A DNA stretch of 64,000 nt from Bacteroidales bacterium (GTDB lineage Bacteria; Bacteroidota; Bacteroidia; Bacteroidales; F082). Position 1 is the first letter of the stretch, and each line of letters begins with the position of its first letter. The stretch spans positions 1-64,000 of the forward strand of contig JAFRRS010000022.1 in assembly GCA_017427985.1 (NCBI GenBank), written 5' to 3'. The notes under the pieces were generated by a model. It did no database searches. It was not told the origin of the DNA and was given only the letters and a program-made list of their open reading frames with translations. Shown here piece by piece: positions 9,073 through 16,509 of this stretch. Both the position numbers and the translations under genes were made by a program.

Positions 9073-10323
9073 TCAGTAGTTCTTCATCGAAACCCTCACT
9101 GTGGTGTATGCTGCGAGTCCGCCGATGATTGTGATGGTGGCAAGCACGACTAAAACGTCTTTGAGTTGAAGCGCAACTGGATAATACTCAACGATGTAGC
9201 TGCCGGTGCCGTCGCCGAGGCGGATGATGCCGACATATTGCTGCAAGAGCACCGCGACGATGCCTAAAACCAGCCCGATGATGCCGCCGACCACCGCGAT
9301 GATGGTGCCTTCGTTCATGAAGATGCTGCGTATCAATGAGTTGTCGCCTCCCATGGCGCGAATCGTGGAGGTGTCCTTCTTTTTCTCGATGATGAGCATC
9401 GACAGCGAGCCGATGACGTTGAACGTCGCCATCACCAAAATGAACACAAGGATAAGATACACGGCGAGTTTCTCGGATTTCATCATCTTGTAAAGCGTCG
9501 ACTGCTGTTCATATTGGTTGAAAACATTGTAATCGGGACCGAGGATCGCCTTAATTTGTTTTTTTACATTTTTAATGTCTCGTGTAGAGACGCGATTAAT
9601 CGCGTCTCTACGGTAATCCTGTTTGACGAATATCTCAACATCCGATGCAACACCTTCGTAACCAATGAGTTCCGACAGCCATTCGTATGGTGCCAAGACT
9701 ATTTTCTCGTCGATGTCCTGGTTTGTGGAAAACACCTTTTTGACAAGGAGCTGACCGTTGCTGAAGCTGTTTTCAAGGCTGAACGACGATGCGTTGCCGC
9801 GACGTGGCACGTAGACCTGTAACAGTGACAGCGGGTCGTTGGGGTTGATGCCCAGAAAATACGCCATGCCCACCCCCGGAATGGCTATGTTGCTGTGGGA
9901 ATCCATGCCGTAAACGCGTCCTTCCGACACTATGGTGTTGCCTATTCTCTCCACCTGGAAAAACTCCGGCGGCACGCCTTTTATCTGCCCAATCTGCTGT
10001 TTGTCCTTGTTCCTGAAAAGCGCATCCTCGGTGATGGTCGGCAAAACCAGCTCCACGTCTTTTATCTCTTTGATTTTTTCGAAAGGGAAATCATTAACAT
10101 TCAATGTCTTGCCGTTAATTGACGTGATTTGCAAATCAGCCGACATCTTGTGAATGTTGTCGCTAATCACAACGTTGAAGCCGTTGAATACGGAGAGCAC
10201 GAAAATCATGGCGAAAGCCGCAACTCCCACGCTGACAATCGAAATCCATGTGACGATGTTGATGAGGTTGTGGCTCTTCTTGGCGAGAAGATAACGTTGC
10301 GCTATAAATAACGGCAGCTTCAA
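9073..10323 (-). CDS. LolC/LolE-type lipoprotein-releasing ABC permease
   Basis: 416 residues, the usual length for LolC/E. The N-terminus (FIAQRYLLAKKSHNLINIVTWIS) and first membrane helix are typical of the family. A periplasmic MacB-PCD-like domain follows, then three more helices in the FtsX domain (LAVYLILVFILVMATFNVIG, then GTIIAVVGGIIGLVLGI). The role is transfer of lipoproteins out of the inner membrane, with an ATPase encoded elsewhere. The start is a TTG at 10321-10323 that overlaps the TGA of rbfA, so the two genes are translationally coupled. A perfect 28-bp palindrome (9584-9611) lies inside the gene and encodes about residues 238-247 (RRDAINRVST) without breaking the frame. Confidence 0.87.
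   Translation of the reverse strand: MKLPLFIAQRYLLAKKSHNLINIVTWISIVSVGVAAFAMIFVLSVFNGFNVVISDNIHKMSADLQITSINGKTLNVNDFPFEKIKEIKDVELVLPTITEDALFRNKDKQQIGQIKGVPPEFFQVERIGNTIVSEGRVYGMDSHSNIAIPGVGMAYFLGINPNDPLSLLQVYVPRRGNASSFSLENSFSNGQLLVKKVFSTNQDIDEKIVLAPYEWLSELIGYEGVASDVEIFVKQDYRRDAINRVSTRDIKNVKKQIKAILGPDYNVFNQYEQQSTLYKMMKSEKLAVYLILVFILVMATFNVIGSLSMLIIEKKKDTSTIRAMGGDNSLIRSIFMNEGTIIAVVGGIIGLVLGIVAVLLQQYVGIIRLGDGTGSYIVEYYPVALQLKDVLVVLATITIIGGLAAYTTVRVSMKNY
9584..9611. repeat. 28-bp GTAGAGACG palindrome inserted in the lolE-like gene
   Basis: Both 14-base halves are exact reverse complements. On the coding (minus) strand it is read as RRDAINRVST inside the periplasmic domain. The gene is otherwise intact. 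Confidence 0.9.
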
Positions 10324-10661
10324 GACTTGAGCAGATTGTCAATGTTTTCTATATAATCCAAGGAATCATCCTCGAAGAACTGCAGTTCGGGAATCACCCT
10401 GATCTGGAACCTGATGCGCTCGCCGAGCATGCGGCGGATGTTTCTGCCCATCTCGTTCACTTCTTTCACCACGTTGGTCTTCGCCTCGCGGTCGGGACCG
10501 AAAACGCTGAGATACACGCGGGCGTACGACATGTCGCTGGTCACGTTGACTTTCGTCACGGTAATCATGATGCCGCCCTGCGTCTTTATCTCGCGCTGAA
10601 ATATCTCGCTGAGTTCCTTCTGAATCAGCTTCGAAATTTTTTGTTGTCTTTTTGTTTCCAT
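10320..10661 (-). CDS. rbfA: ribosome-binding factor A
   Basis: 113 residues from the ATG at 10661 (METKRQQKISKLIQKELSEI). The open frame runs 60 codons further upstream, but that part overlaps dtd and the divergent promoter and has no family character. The KH-like fold is evident from KVNVTSDMSYARVYLSV, the helix NEMGRNIRRMLGERI and VIPELQFFEDDSLDY, which carry the RbfA signatures R-x-(V/I)-P-x-L-x-F and a C-terminal helix. It binds the 30S subunit and supports 16S rRNA maturation and cold adaptation. Its stop codon overlaps the TTG start of the lolE-like gene, giving a two-gene operon. Confidence 0.93.
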   Translation of the reverse strand: METKRQQKISKLIQKELSEIFQREIKTQGGIMITVTKVNVTSDMSYARVYLSVFGPDREAKTNVVKEVNEMGRNIRRMLGERIRFQIRVIPELQFFEDDSLDYIENIDNLLKS

Positions 10662-10669
10662 AGCGATTG

Positions 10670-10677
10670 CAAAATTA
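10670..10677 (-). promoter_or_regulatory. -7 element of the rbfA promoter
   Basis: TAATTTTG on the minus strand, 8 bases before the rbfA ATG. The transcript would have almost no leader. It is divergent from the dtd promoter about 50 bases away. Confidence 0.55.
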
Positions 10678-10723
10678 CATATTTTTTTAATTCGAATATG
10701 CCTGATTTTCAAATTTAATTTCG

Positions 10724-10731
10724 TAATTTTG
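10724..10731 (+). promoter_or_regulatory. -7 element of the dtd promoter
   Basis: TAATTTTG 12 bases before the dtd ATG. No clear TTG is seen at -33. Confidence 0.55.
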
Positions 10732-10743
10732 CAAATAAAAAAT

Positions 10744-11196
10744 ATGAGAATTGTTGCACAAAGAGTCGGTCGCGCCTCAGTCACCATAGGCGGCGTGTTG
10801 AAATCGAAGATTGGGAATGGCATGATGGTGTTTCTTGGCATCGAAGACGCTGACAGTCAAGAAGATGTGGAATATCTTTGCCAGAAATTGACTAAGCTGC
10901 GCATCTTCGCCGATGAAAACAACGCCATGAACCTCGACATCAACCAGGTCGGGGGCGATTTCTTAGTGGTGAGCCAGTTTACGCTTCACGCGATGACGAA
11001 AAAAGGCAACCGTCCGAGCTTCATAAAGGCGGCGAGACCCGAGAAGGCGATACCGCTTTATGAGTTGTTTCTAAAGAGGTTAACGGAGATTTCGGGTCGC
11101 AAGGTGGAATGCGGGGAGTTCGGTGCCGACATGCAGGTCGAGCTCATCAACGACGGACCGGTGACAATAATAATTGATACAAAAACTAAAGAATAA
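10744..11196 (+). CDS. dtd: D-aminoacyl-tRNA deacylase
   Basis: 150 residues from the ATG at 10744 (MRIVAQRVGRASVTI). An in-frame start 15 bases upstream would fall on the promoter. Both family signatures are present: SQFTLHA (the S-Q-x-x-L motif) and NDGPVTI (the N-x-G-P-x-T motif), which together form the substrate pocket at the dimer interface. The enzyme hydrolyses D-amino acids, and mischarged glycine, from tRNA in the cytoplasm. The TAA overlaps the ATG of the next gene (TAATG), so the two are translationally coupled. Confidence 0.95.
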   Translation: MRIVAQRVGRASVTIGGVLKSKIGNGMMVFLGIEDADSQEDVEYLCQKLTKLRIFADENNAMNLDINQVGGDFLVVSQFTLHAMTKKGNRPSFIKAARPEKAIPLYELFLKRLTEISGRKVECGEFGADMQVELINDGPVTIIIDTKTKE

Positions 11197-11972
11197 TGTT
11201 GCTTTTTTACAGAAAATACGGTGACCCGAAAAACAAGCCGATTGTGGTTTTGCACGGTGTGCTGGGTCTTTCCGACAACTGGGATTATTTTGGGAAACGC
11301 TTTGCGGAGCTGGGTTTTTATGTTATTGTGCCCGACATGCGCAACCACGGGCAGTCGCCGCGCATGGAGGCGTTCAACTACAAGGTGATGGCGCGTGACG
11401 TGAAGAAAGTGCTTGATTATGAGCATATTACAAAATGTTATGTCATCGGGCACAGCATGGGCGGCAAAATCGCCATGATGCTCGCGTTCGAGAATCCGCA
11501 ACTCGTTGAGCGTCTGGAGGTTCTGGACATCAGTCCGAAGAAGTTCGACCATCCTCTGGAGCATGTTGGTTTCATCGATGCCATGGGAAAAGTCGATTTG
11601 AGGCACGTGAAACGCCGCAGCGACGTGGAGGATCAGTTGGCGAAATACAATTTCGAGAAGCGCGTCCTGCTTTTTCTGATGAAAAACCTGTCGTACAGCC
11701 ACGAACACGGATTCAGGTGGAAGCCATATCTCAAATCTATTTACAAAAACATAGAAGAGATTGGCAAAGGTCTTGAAAATAAAGGGGTTTATGAAGGACC
11801 GACGTTGTTTATCAGAGGCGGGCAGTCGGATTACATCTTGGAAAAGGATGTTGAACAAATCAAATTGCAATTCACAGATTATCAGCTTGTTACACTTCCG
11901 GAATCAGGACACTGGATTCATGTCGACGACCCGGCGGGATTTATGCGGGAGACGGAGAGGTTCCTTATTTAA
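11196..11972 (+). CDS. alpha/beta-hydrolase (YbfF-type esterase)
   Basis: 258 residues. It has the alpha/beta-hydrolase plan: oxyanion segment VLHGVLGLSDNW (HG at about 20-21), PDMRNHGQSP, nucleophile elbow GHSMGG with Ser87, and a final GHW with His239. The acid is probably the Asp in FIRGGQSDYI. The sequence fits the small cytoplasmic YbfF-like esterases better than lipases, because there is no signal peptide. The natural substrate cannot be inferred. It overlaps dtd by one base and is followed by a small hairpin cluster. Confidence 0.85.
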   Translation: MLLFYRKYGDPKNKPIVVLHGVLGLSDNWDYFGKRFAELGFYVIVPDMRNHGQSPRMEAFNYKVMARDVKKVLDYEHITKCYVIGHSMGGKIAMMLAFENPQLVERLEVLDISPKKFDHPLEHVGFIDAMGKVDLRHVKRRSDVEDQLAKYNFEKRVLLFLMKNLSYSHEHGFRWKPYLKSIYKNIEEIGKGLENKGVYEGPTLFIRGGQSDYILEKDVEQIKLQFTDYQLVTLPESGHWIHVDDPAGFMRETERFLI

Positions 11973-12066
11973 ATGTGCGCCTTCGGCGAATGTGCAAAGC
12001 CAACACATTGCCTAAAAGGCATCACATTCAGGCGATAGCCTGCAGATTCTGCGAAGCAGCACATTT
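11972..12066. repeat. cluster of four small hairpins with AATGTG/CACATT linkers
   Basis: After the hydrolase stop come four short stems with different sequences: CGCC/GGCG, GCCT/AGGC, CAGGC/GCCTG and CTGC/GCAG. They are separated by AATGTG on the left and CACATT, its reverse complement, on the right. It is the same family as the larger array at 30714-30975 and may double as a terminator. Confidence 0.75.
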
Positions 12067-12099
12067 TAAAAAAATATTTTCATGATGAAAGAATTTTTG

Positions 12100-12107
12100 T
12101 ATTTTTG
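12100..12107 (+). promoter_or_regulatory. -7 element of the mrp promoter
   Basis: TATTTTTG, 32 bases before the ATG at 12139. Confidence 0.55.
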
Positions 12108-12138
12108 TAGTCTTGTTTAAAGATAAAAATTGTTAGAA

Positions 12139-13161
12139 ATGATTCCGTCAAAACAGAGGGTTTTAGAAGTTTTAAAAGACGTGGTTTATTTCCCGAAGGG
12201 GAGTAACATCGTTGACGCTGAGATGGTTAAGGACGTCGAGGTGGGAGAGAATCTGGTTCGTTTCAAGCTCGTGCTTGACGATGTGGATGATGAGAAAAAC
12301 AAATTCGTCATCGAGAATGCGAAGAAGATTTTGAACGATAATTTCGGAGATGTTGAGGTTGACATCATCCCGACTGCGCCGGTGACAATGCTTTCGAAGG
12401 TGAAACATATCATCGCGGTGGCATCGGGTAAAGGCGGCGTGGGCAAGTCGACGGTGTCGGTGAACCTCGCGGTGGCGCTGGCGACACAGGGCTTCAAGGT
12501 CGGTTTGCTTGACGCTGACATCTACGGTCCGTCGGTGCCGATTATGTTTGGAACAGAAGGCTTGCAGCCGGAGTGTTACGACAAGGACGGCAAGACATAT
12601 ATGGTGCCGCTTCAGAAATACGGCATCAAGCTGATGAGCATCGGCATGATGGTTGACGCGAGCACGCCGTTGATTTGGCGCGGACCTATGGCAACAAGCG
12701 CTTTGACACAGCTCATGACCGAGACCGACTGGGGCGAGATCGACTTTTTGGTGGTGGATATGCCTCCAGGAACAGGCGACATACAGCTCTGTCTGGCTCA
12801 GAACTTCAAAGTTTCAGGTTCTGTCATCGTGACGACACCGCAGAAGGTGGCTTTCGCCGATGTGCGCCGCGCAGCTAACATGTTCAAACACAAGGGCGTG
12901 AGCGTCCCGATTTTGGGCTTGGTGGAGAATATGGCTTATTTCACGCCAAGTGACATGCCTGACAGAAAATATTTCATCTTTGGAGAAGGTCACGGAAAGC
13001 AGTTTGCCGAAGAGCTTGGCATCCCGTTCCTCGGTGAGATTCCGATTGACGAGAACGTGGCGAGCGCTGGAGATGCCGGAACACCTTATACTTTCGGCAA
13101 TTTCGGTCCTGTGACGGTCGCTTTTGAGAAACTGGCGAGAAAAATCATTGAAAGGTTCTGA
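12139..13161 (+). CDS. Mrp/ApbC-type iron-sulfur carrier ATPase
   Basis: 340 residues from the ATG at 12139; the TTG at 12130 is less likely. The N-terminal ~80 residues are a MIP18/DUF59 domain, but the usual conserved Cys of that domain is not obvious here. The P-loop is the deviant Walker A GKGGVGKS (97-104), followed by DADIYGPSVP and MPPGTGD, as in the Mrp/NBP35 family. The family binds and transfers a [4Fe-4S] cluster in the cytoplasm. The C-x-x-C normally near the end of Mrp proteins is not seen: the segment reads ENMAYFTPSDMPDRKYFIFG, where CPxC-type residues would be expected. The nfu-like gene follows after 2 bases, so both act in Fe-S delivery. Confidence 0.9.
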   Translation: MIPSKQRVLEVLKDVVYFPKGSNIVDAEMVKDVEVGENLVRFKLVLDDVDDEKNKFVIENAKKILNDNFGDVEVDIIPTAPVTMLSKVKHIIAVASGKGGVGKSTVSVNLAVALATQGFKVGLLDADIYGPSVPIMFGTEGLQPECYDKDGKTYMVPLQKYGIKLMSIGMMVDASTPLIWRGPMATSALTQLMTETDWGEIDFLVVDMPPGTGDIQLCLAQNFKVSGSVIVTTPQKVAFADVRRAANMFKHKGVSVPILGLVENMAYFTPSDMPDRKYFIFGEGHGKQFAEELGIPFLGEIPIDENVASAGDAGTPYTFGNFGPVTVAFEKLARKIIERF

Positions 13162-13163
13162 TC

Positions 13164-13400
13164 ATGGAAAAAGAAGCTATCATTAGGAAAGTGAAGAACG
13201 TGCTGACGCAGATTGAGCCTTATCTGAAGGCTGACGGCGGCGGCGTGGAGTTTGTGAATCTCGACGACGACATGGTTGTTTGGGTGAAGCTTACCGGACA
13301 TTGCGCCAACTGCCCCCACAGCTCGCAGACGTTGAAAAACGGCATCGAGAAGACGATGAAAAGCGTGATTCCTGAAATCAAATCAGTAGAAAAACTGTAG
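13164..13400 (+). CDS. NifU C-terminal-domain Fe-S scaffold protein
   Basis: 78 residues and entirely a NifU-like domain: LKADGGGVEFVNL, then the cluster-binding C-x-x-C in GHCANCPHS (C47, C50). It can hold a [4Fe-4S] cluster at a homodimer interface and pass it to client proteins. It starts 2 bases after the Mrp-type ATPase gene, so carrier ATPase and scaffold are made together. The TAG stop lies inside a perfect palindrome. Confidence 0.93.
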   Translation: MEKEAIIRKVKNVLTQIEPYLKADGGGVEFVNLDDDMVVWVKLTGHCANCPHSSQTLKNGIEKTMKSVIPEIKSVEKL

Positions 13401-13423
13401 GACAAGGCATGCCTTGTCCGTAC
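13397..13423. repeat. GGACAAGGC palindrome overlapping the NifU-C gene stop
   Basis: GGACAAGGC AT GCCTTGTCC is an exact 20-bp palindrome at 13400-13419, with GTA/TAC flanks. It includes the last base of the stop codon. Its sequence differs from the GTAGAGACG family, but the organisation is similar. It may act as a terminator. Confidence 0.75.
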
Positions 13424-13472
13424 TGGACGAAAAATAATTTTAAACATAGTATAACATCAAAAAATTAAAAAC

Positions 13473-15125
13473 ATGAAGAAAACTTTACTATTTTTAGCAG
13501 TAGTGCTAATGGGTTTAGGTGTCATGGCACAGACCAACACCTACACAAAAGTGACATCAACAGCTGATTTGAACGCTGGTGACAAAGTCCTTCTCGTTGG
13601 TATTCATGAGGATGGATCAGCTTATGCAATGTCATATCAGAAGGCTAACAACCGTCATGCTGTTGATATTGTGATGAACGGTGATGACATCACAACAGCA
13701 GTGGCTTCATCTGCTTCAAGCCAGACAGAGCCATTTGAAATCACAATCGGCATGAACAACGGTGCTTTAACATTCTTCGATGAGCTGAACAACGGTTATC
13801 TCTACGCAGCAGGTGGCGGCAACTACCTCAAGACACAGACAGCTCTTGACAACAAAGGCGAATGGATTTTGACAATGGACGGTGAAGGCTTTGTTCCTAC
13901 ATCAAACGGCGGTGTTGAGCAGAACATCATGCGTTTCAACATCAACAATTCAAATCCTACTTACACTCCTTTGTTCGGATGCTACAAACCATCATCAAAT
14001 GTGACAGGTCTTGTTTACATCTTCAAGGCAGGCGGCACTCCAACAATTGATCCGGAACCGAGCAATTATCCTATTGATTTCATGGGTAATGCCGACAGAA
14101 ACAGTGTCACACTCACATGGGGTGAAATGGCAGGCGAGCAGCTTCCAAGAGGCTATGTCATCATCGGCTCAACAGGCTCAATCACACTTCCAGTTGACGG
14201 CACACCTATTGCAAACGACCTCAACGCAGCTAACGGCAATGTGGCTTACAACGTGATGTACGGCACAACTCAGTACACATTCAACCAGCTCCCAGCCAAC
14301 ACATCATGGACATTTGCAATATTCCCATACACCAACAGCCTGACAAACATCGACTACAAGACTGACGGTGACTATCCTTCAACAGGAGTTGAGATTGGTG
14401 ACACATATTGCGTGCTTTACGCTAATTTCGCCGATGGTCTTGCACCATTCACAGCATTCAACGTGGAAGGTGACCAGGAGTGGACAACAGCTGTTTACGA
14501 CGGCATCCCATTCGCAAAGATGAGCGGTTATTCAGGCGGCTCACACGCCAACGAGGACTGGCTGATTTCACCAAACCTCTTCGCAAGCGGAAGATTCGAG
14601 ACATTGTCAGTGAGCTTCAACAACGCATATAAGTTTGACGGCGATCCTCTCAGAGTGATGCTTTCAAACGACTATGACGGCATCAGCGAGCCAGGTGAGT
14701 TCACATGGGTTGATGCTACAGATCAATTCAGCTGGTCGGCAGGTGATTATGCATGGCAGGAGTCAGGTGTCATGGTGATGGAAGAGATTGAAGGCGATGT
14801 CGTTTATTTGGCATTCGTTTACACAAGCACCGATTCAGCAGCTTCCACATGGGAAGTGACAAATGTTGAGGTTTACGGAACAGGCTACGATGCTGTTGCA
14901 GAGAAAGAGGCTGTTACATTCAACGTTTATCCTAACCCGGCATCAAGCGTCCTCAACGTGAAAGCCGAGAGCGCAGCAGAGGCACAGATCATGGACATGG
15001 CAGGTCGCGTGATGATGACCGTGAACGTCAACGAAGGCGAGAACGCCATCAACGTGGCAGAGCTCGAGAGCGGTGTTTATTTCGTGAGAATGAACGGCGC
15101 TGTCGTGAAATTCGTGAAGAAATAA
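13473..15125 (+). CDS. secreted choice-of-anchor-J protein with T9SS domain
   Basis: 550 residues. The signal peptide is MKKTLLFLAVVLMGLGVMAQ. Residues ~20-190 are a beta-rich domain (YTKVTSTADLNAGDKVLLVG) of the kind found at the start of many Bacteroidales surface proteins. An Fn3-like domain (~195-300) leads to a choice-of-anchor-J/cleaved-adhesin domain (~310-465, with EDWLISPNLF and LSVSFNNAYKFDGDPLRVML). A T9SS sorting domain ends it (FNVYPNPASSVLNVKA ... VYFVRMNGAVVKFVKK). It is probably an extracellular binding protein. Codon use is G+C-richer and more regular than in the giant C25 gene, consistent with good expression. Confidence 0.85.
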   Translation: MKKTLLFLAVVLMGLGVMAQTNTYTKVTSTADLNAGDKVLLVGIHEDGSAYAMSYQKANNRHAVDIVMNGDDITTAVASSASSQTEPFEITIGMNNGALTFFDELNNGYLYAAGGGNYLKTQTALDNKGEWILTMDGEGFVPTSNGGVEQNIMRFNINNSNPTYTPLFGCYKPSSNVTGLVYIFKAGGTPTIDPEPSNYPIDFMGNADRNSVTLTWGEMAGEQLPRGYVIIGSTGSITLPVDGTPIANDLNAANGNVAYNVMYGTTQYTFNQLPANTSWTFAIFPYTNSLTNIDYKTDGDYPSTGVEIGDTYCVLYANFADGLAPFTAFNVEGDQEWTTAVYDGIPFAKMSGYSGGSHANEDWLISPNLFASGRFETLSVSFNNAYKFDGDPLRVMLSNDYDGISEPGEFTWVDATDQFSWSAGDYAWQESGVMVMEEIEGDVVYLAFVYTSTDSAASTWEVTNVEVYGTGYDAVAEKEAVTFNVYPNPASSVLNVKAESAAEAQIMDMAGRVMMTVNVNEGENAINVAELESGVYFVRMNGAVVKFVKK

Positions 15126-15130
15126 TTTCT

Positions 15131-15157
15131 GTAGAGACGGATGAAAATCCGTCTCAT
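15131..15157. repeat. GTAGAGACG palindrome, truncated copy
   Basis: GAGACGGAT and ATCCGTCTC pair around GAAA, but the right arm ends in CAT instead of TAC. It directly follows the T9SS gene. Confidence 0.75.
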
Positions 15158-15168
15158 AAATAAAATCC

Positions 15169-15196
15169 GTAGAGACGCACGACCGTGCGTCTCTAC
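15169..15196. repeat. GTAGAGACG palindrome, second tandem copy
   Basis: 13-base arms (GTAGAGACGCACG and its complement) flank a two-base centre, 11 bases after the previous copy. The ATG of the next gene lies 12 bases beyond. Confidence 0.85.
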
Positions 15197-15208
15197 GTTT
15201 TAAAACCA

Positions 15209-15586
15209 ATGATTATCAGTTATCTGAAATATCGTTTTCATGCGCAGGGCAAATATCATCTGCATTCGCCAATGGTGTTTGATTTGTATGAAAATATTTT
15301 GGAACCATCATGCAGGGACGCATTGCATGCGTTCATGAATGACGATATTTTTTATGATGATTTGGATAAAAGATTGAAATCATTTGTCAAAGATAATCCA
15401 TTGATTTTCAAAGAAAACGATGTTGTGATGATTGTGAAGGACATTCATCGCGACAAGCGGAACGAGAGAGACTGGGAGAAGCTGAGGAGCGAGGAGAAGG
15501 TGCGGCTGAGCATCGATTGCTGGCGTTTTGGGCTGGTTTTTATCATGGACAGACTGAAAAAAGAACATTATATATTAAAGGTATGA
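15209..15586 (+). pseudogene. methyltransferase remnant lacking its catalytic core
   Basis: 125 residues from the ATG at 15209; the open frame reaches back to a GTG inside the palindrome, which I reject as the start. The first ~50 residues (YLKYRFHAQGKYHLHSP, MVFDLYENIL) match the N-terminal region of the Bacteroidetes SAM-dependent methyltransferases of ~250 residues. The last ~55 (VMIVKDIHRDKRNERDW ... RLSIDCWRFGLVFIM) match their C-terminal end. The glycine-rich SAM-binding Rossmann core that should lie between is missing, while the frame stays open. It therefore looks like an in-frame internal deletion. It may be dead or may have kept another function. The stop overlaps the next start (ATGA). 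Confidence 0.6.
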
Positions 15587-16110
15587 AAGTTTACACAAAA
15601 ACAGGCGACAAGGGCACGACGTCGCTGGTGAACGGCACGCGCGTGGGCAAGGACGACCTGCGTCTGGAGGCATACGGCACTTTGGACGAGCTGAGCGCAT
15701 TCATCGCGGTGCTGATGGACTCGACAGAGAGATATAACGACGTTTTCAAGAAGATTCAGGAGCGTCTTCTGGTGGCGGAATGTCTGCTTGCCACCGATGA
15801 GAACAGCGAGCTGAAGAAGCAGCTTCCGCAGATGGAGGAGTCGGACGTTGAAGGCATCGAGAGATTCATCGACGAGATGAACGAAACGTTGAAGCCGTTG
15901 AACAGCCTGATAATCCCTGGTGGCAACCTTTTGGCATCGAAGTGTCATGTGTGCCGTACGGTTTGCAGGAGGGCGGAGAGAGCCGTTGTGAGGATGAGCA
16001 GGCAGCACGAGGTTAACTCGGTGATAATGAGGTATTTGAACAGGCTTTCCGACATGTTTTTTGTGATGTCGAGAGTGTTTTCCGAGGGTGATAATAAATG
16101 GAATCCTTAA
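15583..16110 (+). CDS. cob(I)alamin adenosyltransferase, PduO type
   Basis: 175 residues from the ATG at 15583. The family signature YTKTGDKGTTSL binds ATP at the N-terminus. LEAYGTLDELSAFI and CRTVCRRAERAVV (the R-R-A-E-R motif) follow within a five-helix bundle. The enzyme transfers the adenosyl group of ATP to cob(I)alamin, making coenzyme B12. Its ATGA overlap with the methyltransferase remnant shows the two were an operon, so the deletion has been kept without polar damage. Confidence 0.93.
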   Translation: MKVYTKTGDKGTTSLVNGTRVGKDDLRLEAYGTLDELSAFIAVLMDSTERYNDVFKKIQERLLVAECLLATDENSELKKQLPQMEESDVEGIERFIDEMNETLKPLNSLIIPGGNLLASKCHVCRTVCRRAERAVVRMSRQHEVNSVIMRYLNRLSDMFFVMSRVFSEGDNKWNP

Positions 16111-16157
16111 TGGTTAAAGGCTGTTTATTAAGGGCTAAAAATTTTATAAAATTTTTC

Positions 16158-16187
16158 TTGACAAAATAAAAAATTGTAGTATTTTTG
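16158..16187 (+). promoter_or_regulatory. promoter of the DUF2795 gene
   Basis: TTG at 16158-16160 (in CTTGACA) and TATTTTTG at 16180-16187 are 19 bases apart, a good match to the Bacteroidota pattern and 25 bases before the ATG. Confidence 0.75.
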
Positions 16188-16212
16188 CACCCCAAAATAA
16201 AAAAGGTAGAAT

Positions 16213-16434
16213 ATGTATTGGACATTAGAATTAGCGTCGAAGATGGAGGATGCTCCATGGCCGGCAACGAGAGACGAGCTTCTTGAGTGGGCAATGAGAA
16301 CAGGTGCACCGCAGGAGGTTATAGAGAATCTTCAGGAGATTGAGGACGAGGGTGATGTTTACGAGCGTATCGAGGACCTCTGGCCCGATTATCCCACAAA
16401 GGATGACTTTTTCTTCCACGAAGATGAATACTAA
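16213..16434 (+). CDS. DUF2795-family small acidic protein
   Basis: 73 residues, strongly acidic. The opening MYWTLELASKMEDAPWPATR followed by DELLEWAMRTGAP and VIENLQEI is the conserved pattern of this short Bacteroidetes protein family, in which the DUF2795 fold is a small helical unit. Function is unknown. Its strong isolated promoter and a strong terminator immediately after it make it a monocistronic, probably well expressed gene. Confidence 0.85.
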   Translation: MYWTLELASKMEDAPWPATRDELLEWAMRTGAPQEVIENLQEIEDEGDVYERIEDLWPDYPTKDDFFFHEDEY

Positions 16435-16468
16435 TCAGTCAATATACTGATTATCAAAAGATTAAAAA

Positions 16469-16497
16469 GACTCTTAGTTAACTAAGAGTCTTTTTTT
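16469..16497. terminator. bidirectional intrinsic terminator
   Basis: GACTCTTAGTT and its exact complement form an 11-bp stem (16469-16490) with A-rich sequence before and seven T after it. It separates the DUF2795 gene from the convergent GH2 gene. Confidence 0.92.
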
Positions 16498-16509
16498 ATT
16501 CATCTTATC

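Noticed and set aside
11058-11870. A 270-codon minus-strand frame across dtd and the alpha/beta-hydrolase gene
   Set aside because: Both plus-strand genes show complete family motifs and coupled starts, so the antisense frame is a shadow.
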